DNA of 11,704 nucleotides from the NCBI GenBank assembly GCA_947473445.1, contig CANJEU010000029.1, forward strand, positions 1 through 11,704, in the 5' to 3' direction. Of the stretch, positions 1-6,177 are shown one piece after another (position 1 is the stretch's first letter; each line of letters begins with the position of its first letter). Made by a program: the position numbers and the translations under genes. Origin of the DNA: Fidelibacterota bacterium (lineage in GTDB: Bacteria > Pseudomonadota > Alphaproteobacteria > Rhodospirillales > Rhodospirillaceae). The notes below the pieces were generated by a model that saw nothing but the letters and a program-made list of their open reading frames with translations, was not told where the DNA came from and made no database searches.

Positions 1-223
1 CAAGACGCTCGACCACCTGATTGATCCATCCGGCCATCTCGGCGGCATCGCCCCCATGCACCCGCCGCGCACGTTCGGCGCGGCGGGTAAGAACACGGCG
101 CAGATGGGCAGCCGTGGTCGCGAACCGCTCGATATAGAAACGCGCGATATTGTCGATCCGGCTTTGGGACATCTTCCGCGGGCCGGCGGGACGCTTGCGC
201 GCAGGGCGTTGTGGTTCCGTCAT
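1..223 (-). CDS. recX: Regulatory protein RecX, N-terminal part (runs off the left edge)
   Basis: RecX binds RecA filaments and modulates recombination and the SOS response in the cytoplasm. Only the first 74 residues are present; the gene continues past base 1. After a basic N-terminus (residues 1-16, rich in R, K and P) comes a helix with the pattern IARFYIERFATTAAHLRRVL (25-44), followed by an RRAERARR stretch and then MAGWINQVVERL. This is the three-helix-repeat start seen in alphaproteobacterial RecX proteins, which use an aromatic-rich 'YxxRxAxSxxxLRRxL' form. The ATG at 223 is the first in-frame start. It has no clear Shine-Dalgarno sequence, and an internal ATG at residue 18 is a possible alternative. 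The gene is divergent from the ABC permease with only 38 bp between the two starts. Family assignment comes from motif recall on a partial sequence. Confidence 0.8.
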   Translation of the reverse strand, partial: MTEPQRPARKRPAGPRKMSQSRIDNIARFYIERFATTAAHLRRVLTRRAERARRVHGGDAAEMAGWINQVVERL

Positions 224-251
224 GGCCGGGGCATCATGACGTCCAACGAAC

Positions 252-256
252 GAGGA
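252..256 (+). promoter_or_regulatory. Ribosome binding site setting the ABC permease start
   Basis: GAGGA lies 5 bases before the ATG at 262. It supports this start over the in-frame ATG at 211, which has no ribosome site. Confidence 0.6.
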
Positions 257-261
257 CTGCA

Positions 262-1101
262 ATGAGCGATCGCACGGCGAGCAATGACTTGGGCCGAGTA
301 CTCCCTGCCTTCACGGCGCCTTTGCCGCGGAAGATGGGTTCGGTCAATTGGCGCGGGATGTGGGAGCTTTATCTCAAGGAAGTCCGGCGTTTCTGGAAGG
401 TCGTATTCCAGACCGTGGCCGCGCCCGTGATCACCAGTTTGATGTTCCTTCTTGTGATGGTCTTCGCCTTCGGGACGGGCGGCAACGTTCATGGCTATCC
501 CTTTGGCGATTTTTTGGTGCCCGGCCTCGTGATCATGACAATGATCCAGAACGCCTTCGCCAACACATCGTCGTCCATTCTGGTCTCGAAGGTGCAAGGG
601 AACATCGTCGATATTCTGATGCCGCCCTTGAGCGCGCTGGAGCTGACCATCGCCTGGACCCTGGGCGGCATCACGCGCGGTCTTGCCGTTGGCGTCATCT
701 GCGCGGCGGTCATGGCGATCTTTGCCGATCTGCACGTTTACAACGCGGGACTGATCGTGTTCCACGCGGTTGCGGGATGCCTTTTGATGTCGGTGATCGG
801 CATTGTCGCGGCGGTGTGGGCCGAGAAGTTCGACCATATGGCGCTGGTCACGAACTTCATCGTGACGCCGCTGACTTTTCTGTCGGGCACGTTCTACACC
901 ATCGACCGGCTGCCAGGCTGGGCGCAGTTCATCGCGCACTACAATCCGTTTTTCTACAACATCGACGGCTTCCGGTATGGCTTCCTGGGCCAGCCTGCGG
1001 GCAATCACGTCACGGGTGTTATCGTCATGACGGTATTCAGCCTCGTCGGTCTGCTCGCCACTTATGCCATCATCCGCAGCGGCTATAAGCTGAAGGCGTG
1101 A
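262..1101 (+). CDS. ABC-2 type transporter permease (YadH/NodJ-like)
   Basis: This is the integral membrane subunit of an ABC exporter in the inner membrane, 279 residues, normal for the family. About six hydrophobic segments are visible: roughly 50-70, 84-106, 127-155, 162-186, 196-213 and 252-271. Family hallmarks are the amphipathic start WELYLKEVRRFWKVVFQT, an FLVPGL turn at 84-89, the NTSSSI segment at 101-106, PLSALE at 122-127, GGITRG at 135-140, and PLTFLSGTFY with DRLPGW near 203-220. The ATG at 262 was chosen because GAGGA (252-256) sits 5 bases upstream; an earlier in-frame ATG at 211 would run into the divergent recX start. No ATP-binding subunit lies beside it in the window, so the ATPase partner and substrate are unknown. 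A terminator follows at 1164-1193, which suggests that it is transcribed separately from argD. Confidence 0.9.
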   Translation: MSDRTASNDLGRVLPAFTAPLPRKMGSVNWRGMWELYLKEVRRFWKVVFQTVAAPVITSLMFLLVMVFAFGTGGNVHGYPFGDFLVPGLVIMTMIQNAFANTSSSILVSKVQGNIVDILMPPLSALELTIAWTLGGITRGLAVGVICAAVMAIFADLHVYNAGLIVFHAVAGCLLMSVIGIVAAVWAEKFDHMALVTNFIVTPLTFLSGTFYTIDRLPGWAQFIAHYNPFFYNIDGFRYGFLGQPAGNHVTGVIVMTVFSLVGLLATYAIIRSGYKLKA

Positions 1102-1163
1102 TGGCCGCGGGGCGCCTGCGCAATCGTTGACAAGCAGCCGGTTTGGCGTATGAATGAAGGTGA

Positions 1164-1193
1164 GGGCGGTCTGCGGGCCGCCCCTATTTTTTT
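1164..1193 (+). terminator. Rho-independent terminator after the ABC permease gene
   Basis: GGGCGG (1164-1169) can pair with CCGCCC (1178-1183) across an 8-base loop. A run of seven T residues (1187-1193) follows after CTA. It lies 62 bases past the permease stop and 62 bases before the argD start, so it should insulate argD from upstream transcription. The rest of the 154-base gap holds no gene. I see no convincing -35/-10 pair for argD there. Confidence 0.75.
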
Positions 1194-1255
1194 CCGTTTT
1201 GTGTCGTGACCGAATACTGAAATCGGTCTGGTCTCGCCGCTGAAGGGGGCGATTC

Positions 1256-2431
1256 ATGGCTATTTCCGAAGTGATGCCGGTATTCGCCCGGACCGACATC
1301 GTTTTCGAACGCGGCGAAGGCGCTTGGCTTGTCGCAAGCGACGGCCGGCGATTCCTCGACTTCGCCGCCGGCGTGGCTGTGAACAGCCTCGGCCATGCGC
1401 ATCCGTACCTGGTCGCCGCACTCAAGGCGCAGGCGGACAAGCTCTGGCATTGCTCAAATCTCTACCGCGTCGCCGGCCAGGAAAAGGTGGCCGGCCGGCT
1501 GGTCGCCCATTCGTTTGGCGATACCGTCTTCTTCTGCAACTCCGGCGCTGAAGCGATGGAGTGCGCGCTGAAAATCGCGCGGCGCTTTCATCAGGCCCAG
1601 GGCGCCAAAGAAAAACACCGGGTCATCACCGCACGGGGCGCCTTCCATGGCCGCACCCTTGCGACGATCTCGGCCGGCGGACAGGAAAAGCACCTCGAGG
1701 GTTTCGCGCCCCGGGTCGAAGGGTTCGACCAGGTCGCTTTAGGAAATCTGAATGAAGCGCGCGCCGCCATTACCGAAGAAACCGCCGCCGTGGTGGTCGA
1801 GCCAGTGCAAGGCGAGGGCGGCATTATTCCGTGCGATCCGCAATACCTGCGCGGCCTGCGGGCGATGGCCGATGAGTTCGGCCTTCTGTTGATTTTCGAC
1901 GAGGTACAGACCGGCATGGGGCGCACGGGAAAACTGTTCGCCTACGAATGGTCGGATGTGACGCCCGATATCATGGCGCTCGCGAAAGGCCTCGGCGGGG
2001 GATTCCCGGTGGGCGCTTGCGTTGCCACCGAGCGCGCCGCCCAATATATGACCCCCGGCTCCCATGGTTCGACCTTCGGGGGAAATCCCTTGGCCATGGC
2101 GGCCGCCGACGCCGTGCTCGATGTGATGTTGGCGCCCGGGTTCCTTGATGGCGTGAATGCGGTTGCGGCGAAGCTGTGGCAGCGCCTTGCGCCAATCGTT
2201 GCGAAGTACCCGGCCGTGTTCAGCGAAATGCGCGGCAAGGGTTTGATGATCGGCCTGAAGTGCGCCAAGCCCAACGGCGAGGTTGTCGCACGTCTTATGG
2301 CCAACGGCCTTCTTACGGTGGCCGCCGGCGACAATGTGGTGCGGCTTGTGCCGCCCCTCATCATCGGTGATGCGGAGATCGATGCCGCCATCGCCATCAT
2401 CGACAGGTCAGCCGCGGAGCTCGCGGCGTAG
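1256..2431 (+). CDS. argD: Acetylornithine aminotransferase (class III PLP-dependent)
   Basis: It transfers an amino group from glutamate to N-acetylglutamate 5-semialdehyde to give N-acetylornithine in arginine biosynthesis; many ArgD enzymes also serve as succinyldiaminopimelate aminotransferase in lysine synthesis. The protein has 391 residues, usual for the family. Visible landmarks are GVAVNSLGHAHP (39-50), the phosphate-binding NSGAEA (95-100), GAFHGRT (128-134), VEPVQGEGG (181-189), IFDEVQTGMGRTG (213-225) with D215 for the pyridine nitrogen, the Schiff-base lysine K244 in ALAKGLGGGFPVGA, and GSTFGGNPLA (271-280). The ATG at 1256 is preceded by AAGGGGG (1243-1249) at 6 bases. argF follows after 21 bp, consistent with one arginine operon. 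Other class III aminotransferases (such as GABA or ornithine transaminase) are less likely given the length and the argF neighbour. Confidence 0.95.
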   Translation: MAISEVMPVFARTDIVFERGEGAWLVASDGRRFLDFAAGVAVNSLGHAHPYLVAALKAQADKLWHCSNLYRVAGQEKVAGRLVAHSFGDTVFFCNSGAEAMECALKIARRFHQAQGAKEKHRVITARGAFHGRTLATISAGGQEKHLEGFAPRVEGFDQVALGNLNEARAAITEETAAVVVEPVQGEGGIIPCDPQYLRGLRAMADEFGLLLIFDEVQTGMGRTGKLFAYEWSDVTPDIMALAKGLGGGFPVGACVATERAAQYMTPGSHGSTFGGNPLAMAAADAVLDVMLAPGFLDGVNAVAAKLWQRLAPIVAKYPAVFSEMRGKGLMIGLKCAKPNGEVVARLMANGLLTVAAGDNVVRLVPPLIIGDAEIDAAIAIIDRSAAELAA

Positions 2432-2452
2432 CAACTGGCCCGGGGGGCCCTG

Positions 2453-3367
2453 ATGTCGACATCGCTCAAGCATTTTCTCGATATTCATTTGCTGCCGGCT
2501 GACACGCTGCGCGGCATATTGACCAGCGCGGCACGGCTCAAGACCGCCCAAGCCAAGCTCGGTTCGTCGGGCCAGCCGCTCGCGGGAAAGACGCTCGCGA
2601 TGTTGTTCGAGAAACCTTCCACTCGCACGCGCGTTTCCTTCCAGGTCGGAATGCAGCAATTGGGCGGGCAAGTGGTTGTCTTATCTCCTGACAGTATGCA
2701 ACTCGGCCGCGGCGAGACCATTGCCGATACCGCGCGCGTCCTGTCCCGCTATGTCGACGTCATTATGCTGCGTACGTCGGGCGCCGACAAACTTGAAGAG
2801 CTTGCCCGCCATGCCACAGTGCCGGTCATCAACGGGCTAACCGATGAATCCCATCCGTGTCAGATCATGGCCGACATCATGACCTACGAAGAGCGCAAGG
2901 GGCCCATCAAGGATGCGGTGGTGGCGTGGTCGGGCGACGGCAATAACGTCGCCACCAGCTGGATCCATGCCGCGGGTCTGTTTGGCTTCGAATTGCGCCT
3001 CGCGTGTCCCGCTTCGTTGCAGCCTTCGTCCAAAGCCTTGGCGTGGGCGCGCGATAAGGGTGCGCGCGTCAGCGTCGGGACCGATCCGGTCGCGGCGGCG
3101 CGCGGGGCCGACTGCATCGTGACCGACACGTGGGTGTCCATGGGAGATGCCGCCGGCAGCCGGCACGAAATGCTTGCGCCGTTCCAGGTGAACGAGTCCC
3201 TGATGAGCGCGGCGAAACGCGATGCGATCTTCATGCACTGTCTTCCGGCCCATCGCGGCGAGGAAGTCACAGAAAGCGTCTTCGACAGTCCGCAGTCCGT
3301 GGTTTGGGACGAAGCAGAAAACCGGCTTCATGCGCAAAAAGGCGTCCTTCTGTGGTGTCTAACCTGA
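2453..3367 (+). CDS. argF: Ornithine carbamoyltransferase
   Basis: It joins carbamoyl phosphate and ornithine to make citrulline, the step in arginine synthesis after the acetylornithine branch. It is cytoplasmic, and the family is usually trimeric. The protein has 304 residues, the normal length. The carbamoyl-phosphate loop is STRTR (56-60) within FEKPSTRTRVSF. HPCQ is at 134-137. The ornithine-binding DTWVSMG is at 225-231, which separates it from aspartate carbamoyltransferase. The catalytic HCLPAHRGEEV is at 262-272 with C263. The ATG at 2453 follows a G-rich stretch (2441-2446). The 3' end overlaps the hslO start by 13-16 bases, so the two are probably translated in a coupled way. It is likely co-transcribed with argD. 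Confidence 0.97.
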   Translation: MSTSLKHFLDIHLLPADTLRGILTSAARLKTAQAKLGSSGQPLAGKTLAMLFEKPSTRTRVSFQVGMQQLGGQVVVLSPDSMQLGRGETIADTARVLSRYVDVIMLRTSGADKLEELARHATVPVINGLTDESHPCQIMADIMTYEERKGPIKDAVVAWSGDGNNVATSWIHAAGLFGFELRLACPASLQPSSKALAWARDKGARVSVGTDPVAAARGADCIVTDTWVSMGDAAGSRHEMLAPFQVNESLMSAAKRDAIFMHCLPAHRGEEVTESVFDSPQSVVWDEAENRLHAQKGVLLWCLT

Positions 3368-4320
3368 CCGCCCGCGACATCGCTCCGGGCGATATCTGCC
3401 TTCCTTTCATCATCAACGAGGGGGCCTTTCGCGGCCGTCTCGTGCGTCTCACCGGATCTGTGTCCGAGATTCTGTCGCGTCATAACGAACCCAAGGAAGT
3501 CGCCGCGCTTCTCGCCGAAGCGATGGTTGCCGCGGTCGCCCTCGCCGGCGGCCTCAAGTACGACGGTGTGTTCACGCTTCAAGTCCAAGGCGCGGGGCCG
3601 ATTCATACCCTGGTCGCCGACGTTACAAGCGCCGGGGATCTGCGGGCGTGCGCGAAGTTCGACCCCGAAGCTTTGGCCGCCGAGGTGAACAAGCCGCGTG
3701 CGCCTGGATTCAATCGCCAGCTCACGGGCCCGTCCGGTCACCTTGCCTTCACCGTCGATCAGGGTCCCGATACCGAGCGTTATCAGGGCATGGTGGCGCT
3801 TTCCGGCGAGAGCCTGGCCGAGTCGATCCACCATTATTTCCGTCAGTCCGAGCAAATCGAGTCCGCCCTCAAAATCGCCGTGGCGCCTCATGCCGATGGT
3901 CAGAAATGGACCGCGGGCGCGGTGCTGATCCAGCGCATGCCCGAAGAGGGAGGGCGGCATGTCGACCGCGAAGAAGCCGAGGATGCCTGGCGAACAGCCG
4001 TCATCCTGTTGGGCAGCCTCAAGGATTCGGAACTTCTGGACCTGGCGCTCACGCCGGCGCAATTGGTCATGCGCCTTTACGCCACCGTTGGCATGCGTCT
4101 CCTGCCCGCGCGGCCCATCCAGGCCAAGTGCCGCTGTTCGCGCGAGCGCAGCGAACGTATTCTTGCCTCATTTCCGGTAGAAGAAGTGAAGTCATACGCG
4201 CAGGATGGCGTAGTCCATATGAAGTGCGAGTTCTGCGCGGCGGACTACGCGTTCTCTGAAAGCGAGCTTGCCGAGCTCGCCAGCCAGCAACGTTCCGATG
4301 CTTCCGAGGTGAATGAATGA
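3355..4320 (+). CDS. hslO: Hsp33 redox-regulated chaperone HslO
   Basis: Hsp33 is a cytoplasmic holdase that becomes active when oxidative or bleach stress oxidises its zinc-bound cysteines. The protein is about 321 residues. The N-terminal domain carries GAFRGRLVRLTGSV (23-36) and the GLKYDG and GPIHTLVADV segments. The C-terminal redox switch is complete: C259-x-C261 in KCRCSRER and C291-x-x-C294 in KCEFCAADY, the usual CxC...CxxC zinc site. Two adjacent in-frame GTG codons (3352 and 3355) are the likely starts; AAAGG at 3338-3342 lies 9 bases before the first. Both starts lie inside the end of argF. A longer open frame upstream to 3130 only reads through argF in another frame and has no Hsp33-like sequence. 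The stop overlaps the next gene by 4 bases (ATGA). Confidence 0.95.
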   Translation: MSNLTARDIAPGDICLPFIINEGAFRGRLVRLTGSVSEILSRHNEPKEVAALLAEAMVAAVALAGGLKYDGVFTLQVQGAGPIHTLVADVTSAGDLRACAKFDPEALAAEVNKPRAPGFNRQLTGPSGHLAFTVDQGPDTERYQGMVALSGESLAESIHHYFRQSEQIESALKIAVAPHADGQKWTAGAVLIQRMPEEGGRHVDREEAEDAWRTAVILLGSLKDSELLDLALTPAQLVMRLYATVGMRLLPARPIQAKCRCSRERSERILASFPVEEVKSYAQDGVVHMKCEFCAADYAFSESELAELASQQRSDASEVNE

Positions 4321-4889
4321 AACGCTTATTCTGGTCGCTTGTCGCCCTTATCACCGTCATGACGGCGGCGCCGGCGACATTGTTTGCGCAGATCGCCCTG
4401 TTCCAAGACGTCACACCGATCGCGATCCCCGCGAACGCGATGGTCATCGAGATGCAGAAGCAACCGCCGAAGGATTACCCCCATGTCGGCCATCGCACGC
4501 CGATCACCATGGAGCAGGCCGTCAATATGTGGGCCAGCAGCCATTTCCAGATGACCGGTGCCGGCGAGAACACGTTGCGTGTAACCGTGCGGGAAGCCGA
4601 TATCGTCGAGAAGCTGTTGCCCGTCAAAAAAGGGATCGCCGGATGGTTCCGGAAAGATCAGTCGGCTGAGTATGTCGCTACGCTCGAAATTGTCGTCGCG
4701 CTGGTGGACGTGAACGGCCGGCAGCAGGGCAGCGCCGAAGCCAAGACGATGCAATCGACGACCGTTCCCGAAGGAACCACGGAAGCTGAGAAACAAGCTC
4801 TGTGGACGGAAATGATGAAGAAGGCGTTCGGCAATCTCGACCGTGAACTGCTCCCGCGCGCGCGCCAGATGCTGGCCAGCGGCGGTTAA
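4317..4889 (+). CDS. Exported protein of unknown function, coupled to hslO
   Basis: I cannot name this 190-residue protein. It begins with a signal peptide (MKR, hydrophobic 4-20, probable signal peptidase I cut after LFA at residue 24), so a periplasmic location is likely; there is no lipobox cysteine. The mature part has a TPITMEQAVNMWASSHFQ helix (61-78), then LRVTVREADIVEKLLP (87-102), GWFRKDQSAEYVATLEIVVALVDVNG (109-134) and a C-terminal helix after TTVPEGTTEAEKQALW. This alternation of an opening helix, strands and a closing helix suggests one compact alpha/beta domain. The mature part contains no cysteine. The start overlaps the hslO stop as ATGA, with GAGG (4306-4309) 7 bases upstream, which strongly suggests co-translation. 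I have the impression that similar hypothetical proteins occur in other alphaproteobacteria, but this is only recall. Confidence 0.85.
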   Translation: MKRLFWSLVALITVMTAAPATLFAQIALFQDVTPIAIPANAMVIEMQKQPPKDYPHVGHRTPITMEQAVNMWASSHFQMTGAGENTLRVTVREADIVEKLLPVKKGIAGWFRKDQSAEYVATLEIVVALVDVNGRQQGSAEAKTMQSTTVPEGTTEAEKQALWTEMMKKAFGNLDRELLPRARQMLASGG

Positions 4890-4898
4890 GTTCCGCGG

Positions 4899-5525
4899 TT
4901 AGGACCGGCCCACAATCGCCAAGAATTCGCGCCGGGTCATCGGATCGTCGCGGAACGCGCCCAACATCGTCGACGTCACCATCGAAACGCCGGACTTGTT
5001 TACGCCTCTGCTGGTCATGCACTGGTGTTCAGCTTCGATGATCACGGCAACACCGCGCGGCTTGAGCACATCGTTGATCGCATTAGCGATCTGGGCAGTC
5101 ATCTTTTCCTGAATCTGCAAACGCCGCGCGTACGCGGCAACCACCCGCGCGAGCTTTGAGATGCCGACGACGCGTTTGTCGGGAAGATAAGCGACATAGG
5201 CTTTGCCGATGATGGGCACCATGTGGTGCTCGCAATGACTATGGAAATCGATGTCCTTCAGGACGACCATTTCATCGTAGCCCTCGGTTTCCTCGAACGT
5301 CGTGCGCAGGATCTCTTCGGGATCTTGCGTATAACCTTGGAAGAACTCACCGTAGGATTTCACGACGCGTTCGGGGGTGCGCTGAAGGCCTTCGCGGGTG
5401 GGATCGTCCCCCGCCCAGCGGATCAGCGTCCGCACGGCGGCTTCCGCCTCGGCGCGAGAGGGACGAACGGCCTCTGCGCTTACAGCGCTGGGCTCGCTTC
5501 CACCTGATTTACGAAGATTGCTCAT
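4899..5525 (-). CDS. folE: GTP cyclohydrolase I
   Basis: It converts GTP to 7,8-dihydroneopterin triphosphate, the first step to tetrahydrofolate and, in many bacteria, also to queuosine. It is a cytoplasmic zinc enzyme, usually decameric. The protein has 208 residues. The zinc ligands are in place: C98 and H101 within FHSHCEHHM (94-102), and C169 in EHQCM. Other family signatures are GDDPTREGLQRTPERV (39-54), GKAYVAYLPDKRVVGISKLAR (107-127, substrate and catalytic region) and TSRGVNKSGVSMVTS (171-185). I chose the ATG at 5525 because GAGGA (complement of 5533-5537) sits 7 bases upstream; an in-frame ATG at 5564 would add 13 unconserved residues. It lies 43 bp behind apaG on the same strand, so the two are probably one transcript. 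Only 9 bp separate its stop from the convergent exported-protein gene. Confidence 0.97.
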   Translation of the reverse strand: MSNLRKSGGSEPSAVSAEAVRPSRAEAEAAVRTLIRWAGDDPTREGLQRTPERVVKSYGEFFQGYTQDPEEILRTTFEETEGYDEMVVLKDIDFHSHCEHHMVPIIGKAYVAYLPDKRVVGISKLARVVAAYARRLQIQEKMTAQIANAINDVLKPRGVAVIIEAEHQCMTSRGVNKSGVSMVTSTMLGAFRDDPMTRREFLAIVGRS

Positions 5526-5532
5526 TCCTGCG

Positions 5533-5537
5533 TCCTC
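5533..5537 (-). promoter_or_regulatory. Ribosome binding site setting the folE start
   Basis: The minus strand reads GAGGA here, 7 bases before the ATG at 5525. It supports that start over the in-frame ATG at 5564. Confidence 0.6.
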
Positions 5538-5568
5538 ACATCGTCCTGCAGCCGACGATAGCAAGTCC

Positions 5569-5967
5569 CTAATTTATCGCCGCGTTATCATAGGGGCTGT
5601 CGAGCGAAAAGGCAGGGATTTCTATCTCGAAGCGTTCGCCAGCAGCGGTGGACATCTGGTAGGTGCCCGCCATGATTCCCGAGGGCGTTTCCAGCGGGCA
5701 GCCACTGGTGTACTCGAAGGATTCACCGGGTTTGATCACGGGCTGTTCGCCAACCACGCCCGAGCCGCGCACTTCTTGAAGGCGGCCGAGTTTGTCGGTG
5801 ATCTTCCAGTGCCGGTTCAGCAGTTGGACCGTGTCCTGACCGCGGTTCTGGATATTTACTTTATAGGCCCACACGAAATGGTCCTCATCGGGTGACGACT
5901 GTTCCTCAAGATAGAAGGACCGAACCGAAACCGAGATGTCGCGGGTTATTTTCTCGTACATGGCCAA
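5569..5967 (-). CDS. apaG: ApaG domain protein
   Basis: ApaG is a small single-domain protein with an immunoglobulin/FnIII-like fold. It has been linked to Co2+ resistance and Mg2+ efflux in enterics, but its biochemical role is still unclear. The protein has 132 residues, the family length. Conserved stretches are FYLEEQSSPDEDHFVWAYKV (18-37), the NRGQDTVQLLNRHW strand (41-54), the glycine-rich GSGVVGEQPVIKPGESFEYTS (69-89), and PSGIMAGTYQM (95-105). Starts at 5967 (MAMYEK) and 5961 (MYEK) are both possible; neither has a strong ribosome site. A good promoter lies just upstream (5992-6021). folE follows 43 bp downstream. A terminator between apaG and folE is not seen. Confidence 0.95.
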   Translation of the reverse strand: MAMYEKITRDISVSVRSFYLEEQSSPDEDHFVWAYKVNIQNRGQDTVQLLNRHWKITDKLGRLQEVRGSGVVGEQPVIKPGESFEYTSGCPLETPSGIMAGTYQMSTAAGERFEIEIPAFSLDSPYDNAAIN

Positions 5968-5991
5968 ACGACTCTACGTTAATGCGGCGTG

Positions 5992-6021
5992 ACTATACCG
6001 CCCGAATTCTAGACTTGCCAA
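5992..6021 (-). promoter_or_regulatory. Predicted sigma70-type promoter for apaG-folE
   Basis: Read on the minus strand, TTGGCA (complement of 6016-6021) and TATAGT (complement of 5992-5997) are separated by 18 bases. Each box matches the sigma70 consensus at five of six bases. Transcription would start about 20 bases before the apaG start, giving a short leader. The -35 box touches the left arm of the inverted repeat at 6020-6060. Confidence 0.55.
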
Positions 6022-6065
6022 ATGCCGATACCACCGCCCCTGATAGCCGGTAAGGCATTTATGCC
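6020..6065. repeat. Inverted-repeat cluster with three ATGCC/GGCAT half-sites
   Basis: AAATGCC (6020-6026) is the reverse complement of GGCATTT (6054-6060). Inside these arms TACC (6029-6032) pairs with GGTA (6049-6052), so the two strands could form a 7+4 bp stem with a 16-base loop. The right arm also belongs to a second, tighter palindrome, GGCATTTATGCC (6054-6065). The cluster adjoins the apaG -35 box. It has no T-run and is unlikely to be a terminator. An operator is one explanation; the sequence does not show which regulator would bind. Confidence 0.45.
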
Positions 6066-6082
6066 CTCTGCAATAGTATATC

Positions 6083-6119
6083 CTACACTATGTAGAGCGG
6101 CGCCAGTCGGCACTACATA
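6083..6119. repeat. CTACA/TGTAG inverted repeat, three half-sites
   Basis: CTACA (6083-6087) and TGTAG (6091-6095) form a small palindrome with a 3-base centre. TATGTAG (6089-6095) is again matched by CTACATA (6113-6119) 17 bases further on. The arrangement lies between the two divergent promoters, just upstream of the predicted -35 box for the isomerase gene. It could be a regulator-binding site or a cruciform; no known operator consensus is recognised. Confidence 0.4.
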
Positions 6120-6121
6120 AC

Positions 6122-6151
6122 TTGTTAATCGGCTCGCGTGCAGATTATAAA
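6122..6151 (+). promoter_or_regulatory. Predicted sigma70-type promoter for the SIS isomerase gene
   Basis: TTGTTA (6122-6127) and TATAAA (6146-6151) are separated by 18 bases. They match the sigma70 consensus at four and five of six positions. The predicted start point, near 6158, leaves about 20 bases of leader before the ATG at 6178, with AGAGG (6161-6165) as a rather distant ribosome site (12 bases). Confidence 0.45.
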
Positions 6152-6177
6152 CTGGGTTTGAGAGGTCCAAACGCCAC

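Noticed and set aside
1194..1255. Promoter for argD
   Set aside because: TTGTGT and TACTGA boxes are only 10 bases apart, and no other pair has acceptable spacing, so I did not annotate one.
220..1440. Long open frame of about 406 codons on the minus strand
   Set aside because: It lies across the ABC permease, the terminator and the argD start. Its composition is rich in R, H, D and Q with no domain pattern, typical of an antisense reading of a high-GC gene.
3328..4062. Open frame of 244 codons on the minus strand over hslO
   Set aside because: hslO has complete zinc-binding and N-terminal signatures on the plus strand; this is a shadow frame.
4882..4896. Possible bidirectional terminator between the exported-protein gene and folE
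   Set aside because: Only a 4 bp GCGG/CCGC stem is available and no T-run follows.
5398..5895. Open frame of 165 codons on the plus strand over folE and apaG
   Set aside because: It runs across two conserved genes on the other strand and their intergenic gap, with no motif of its own.
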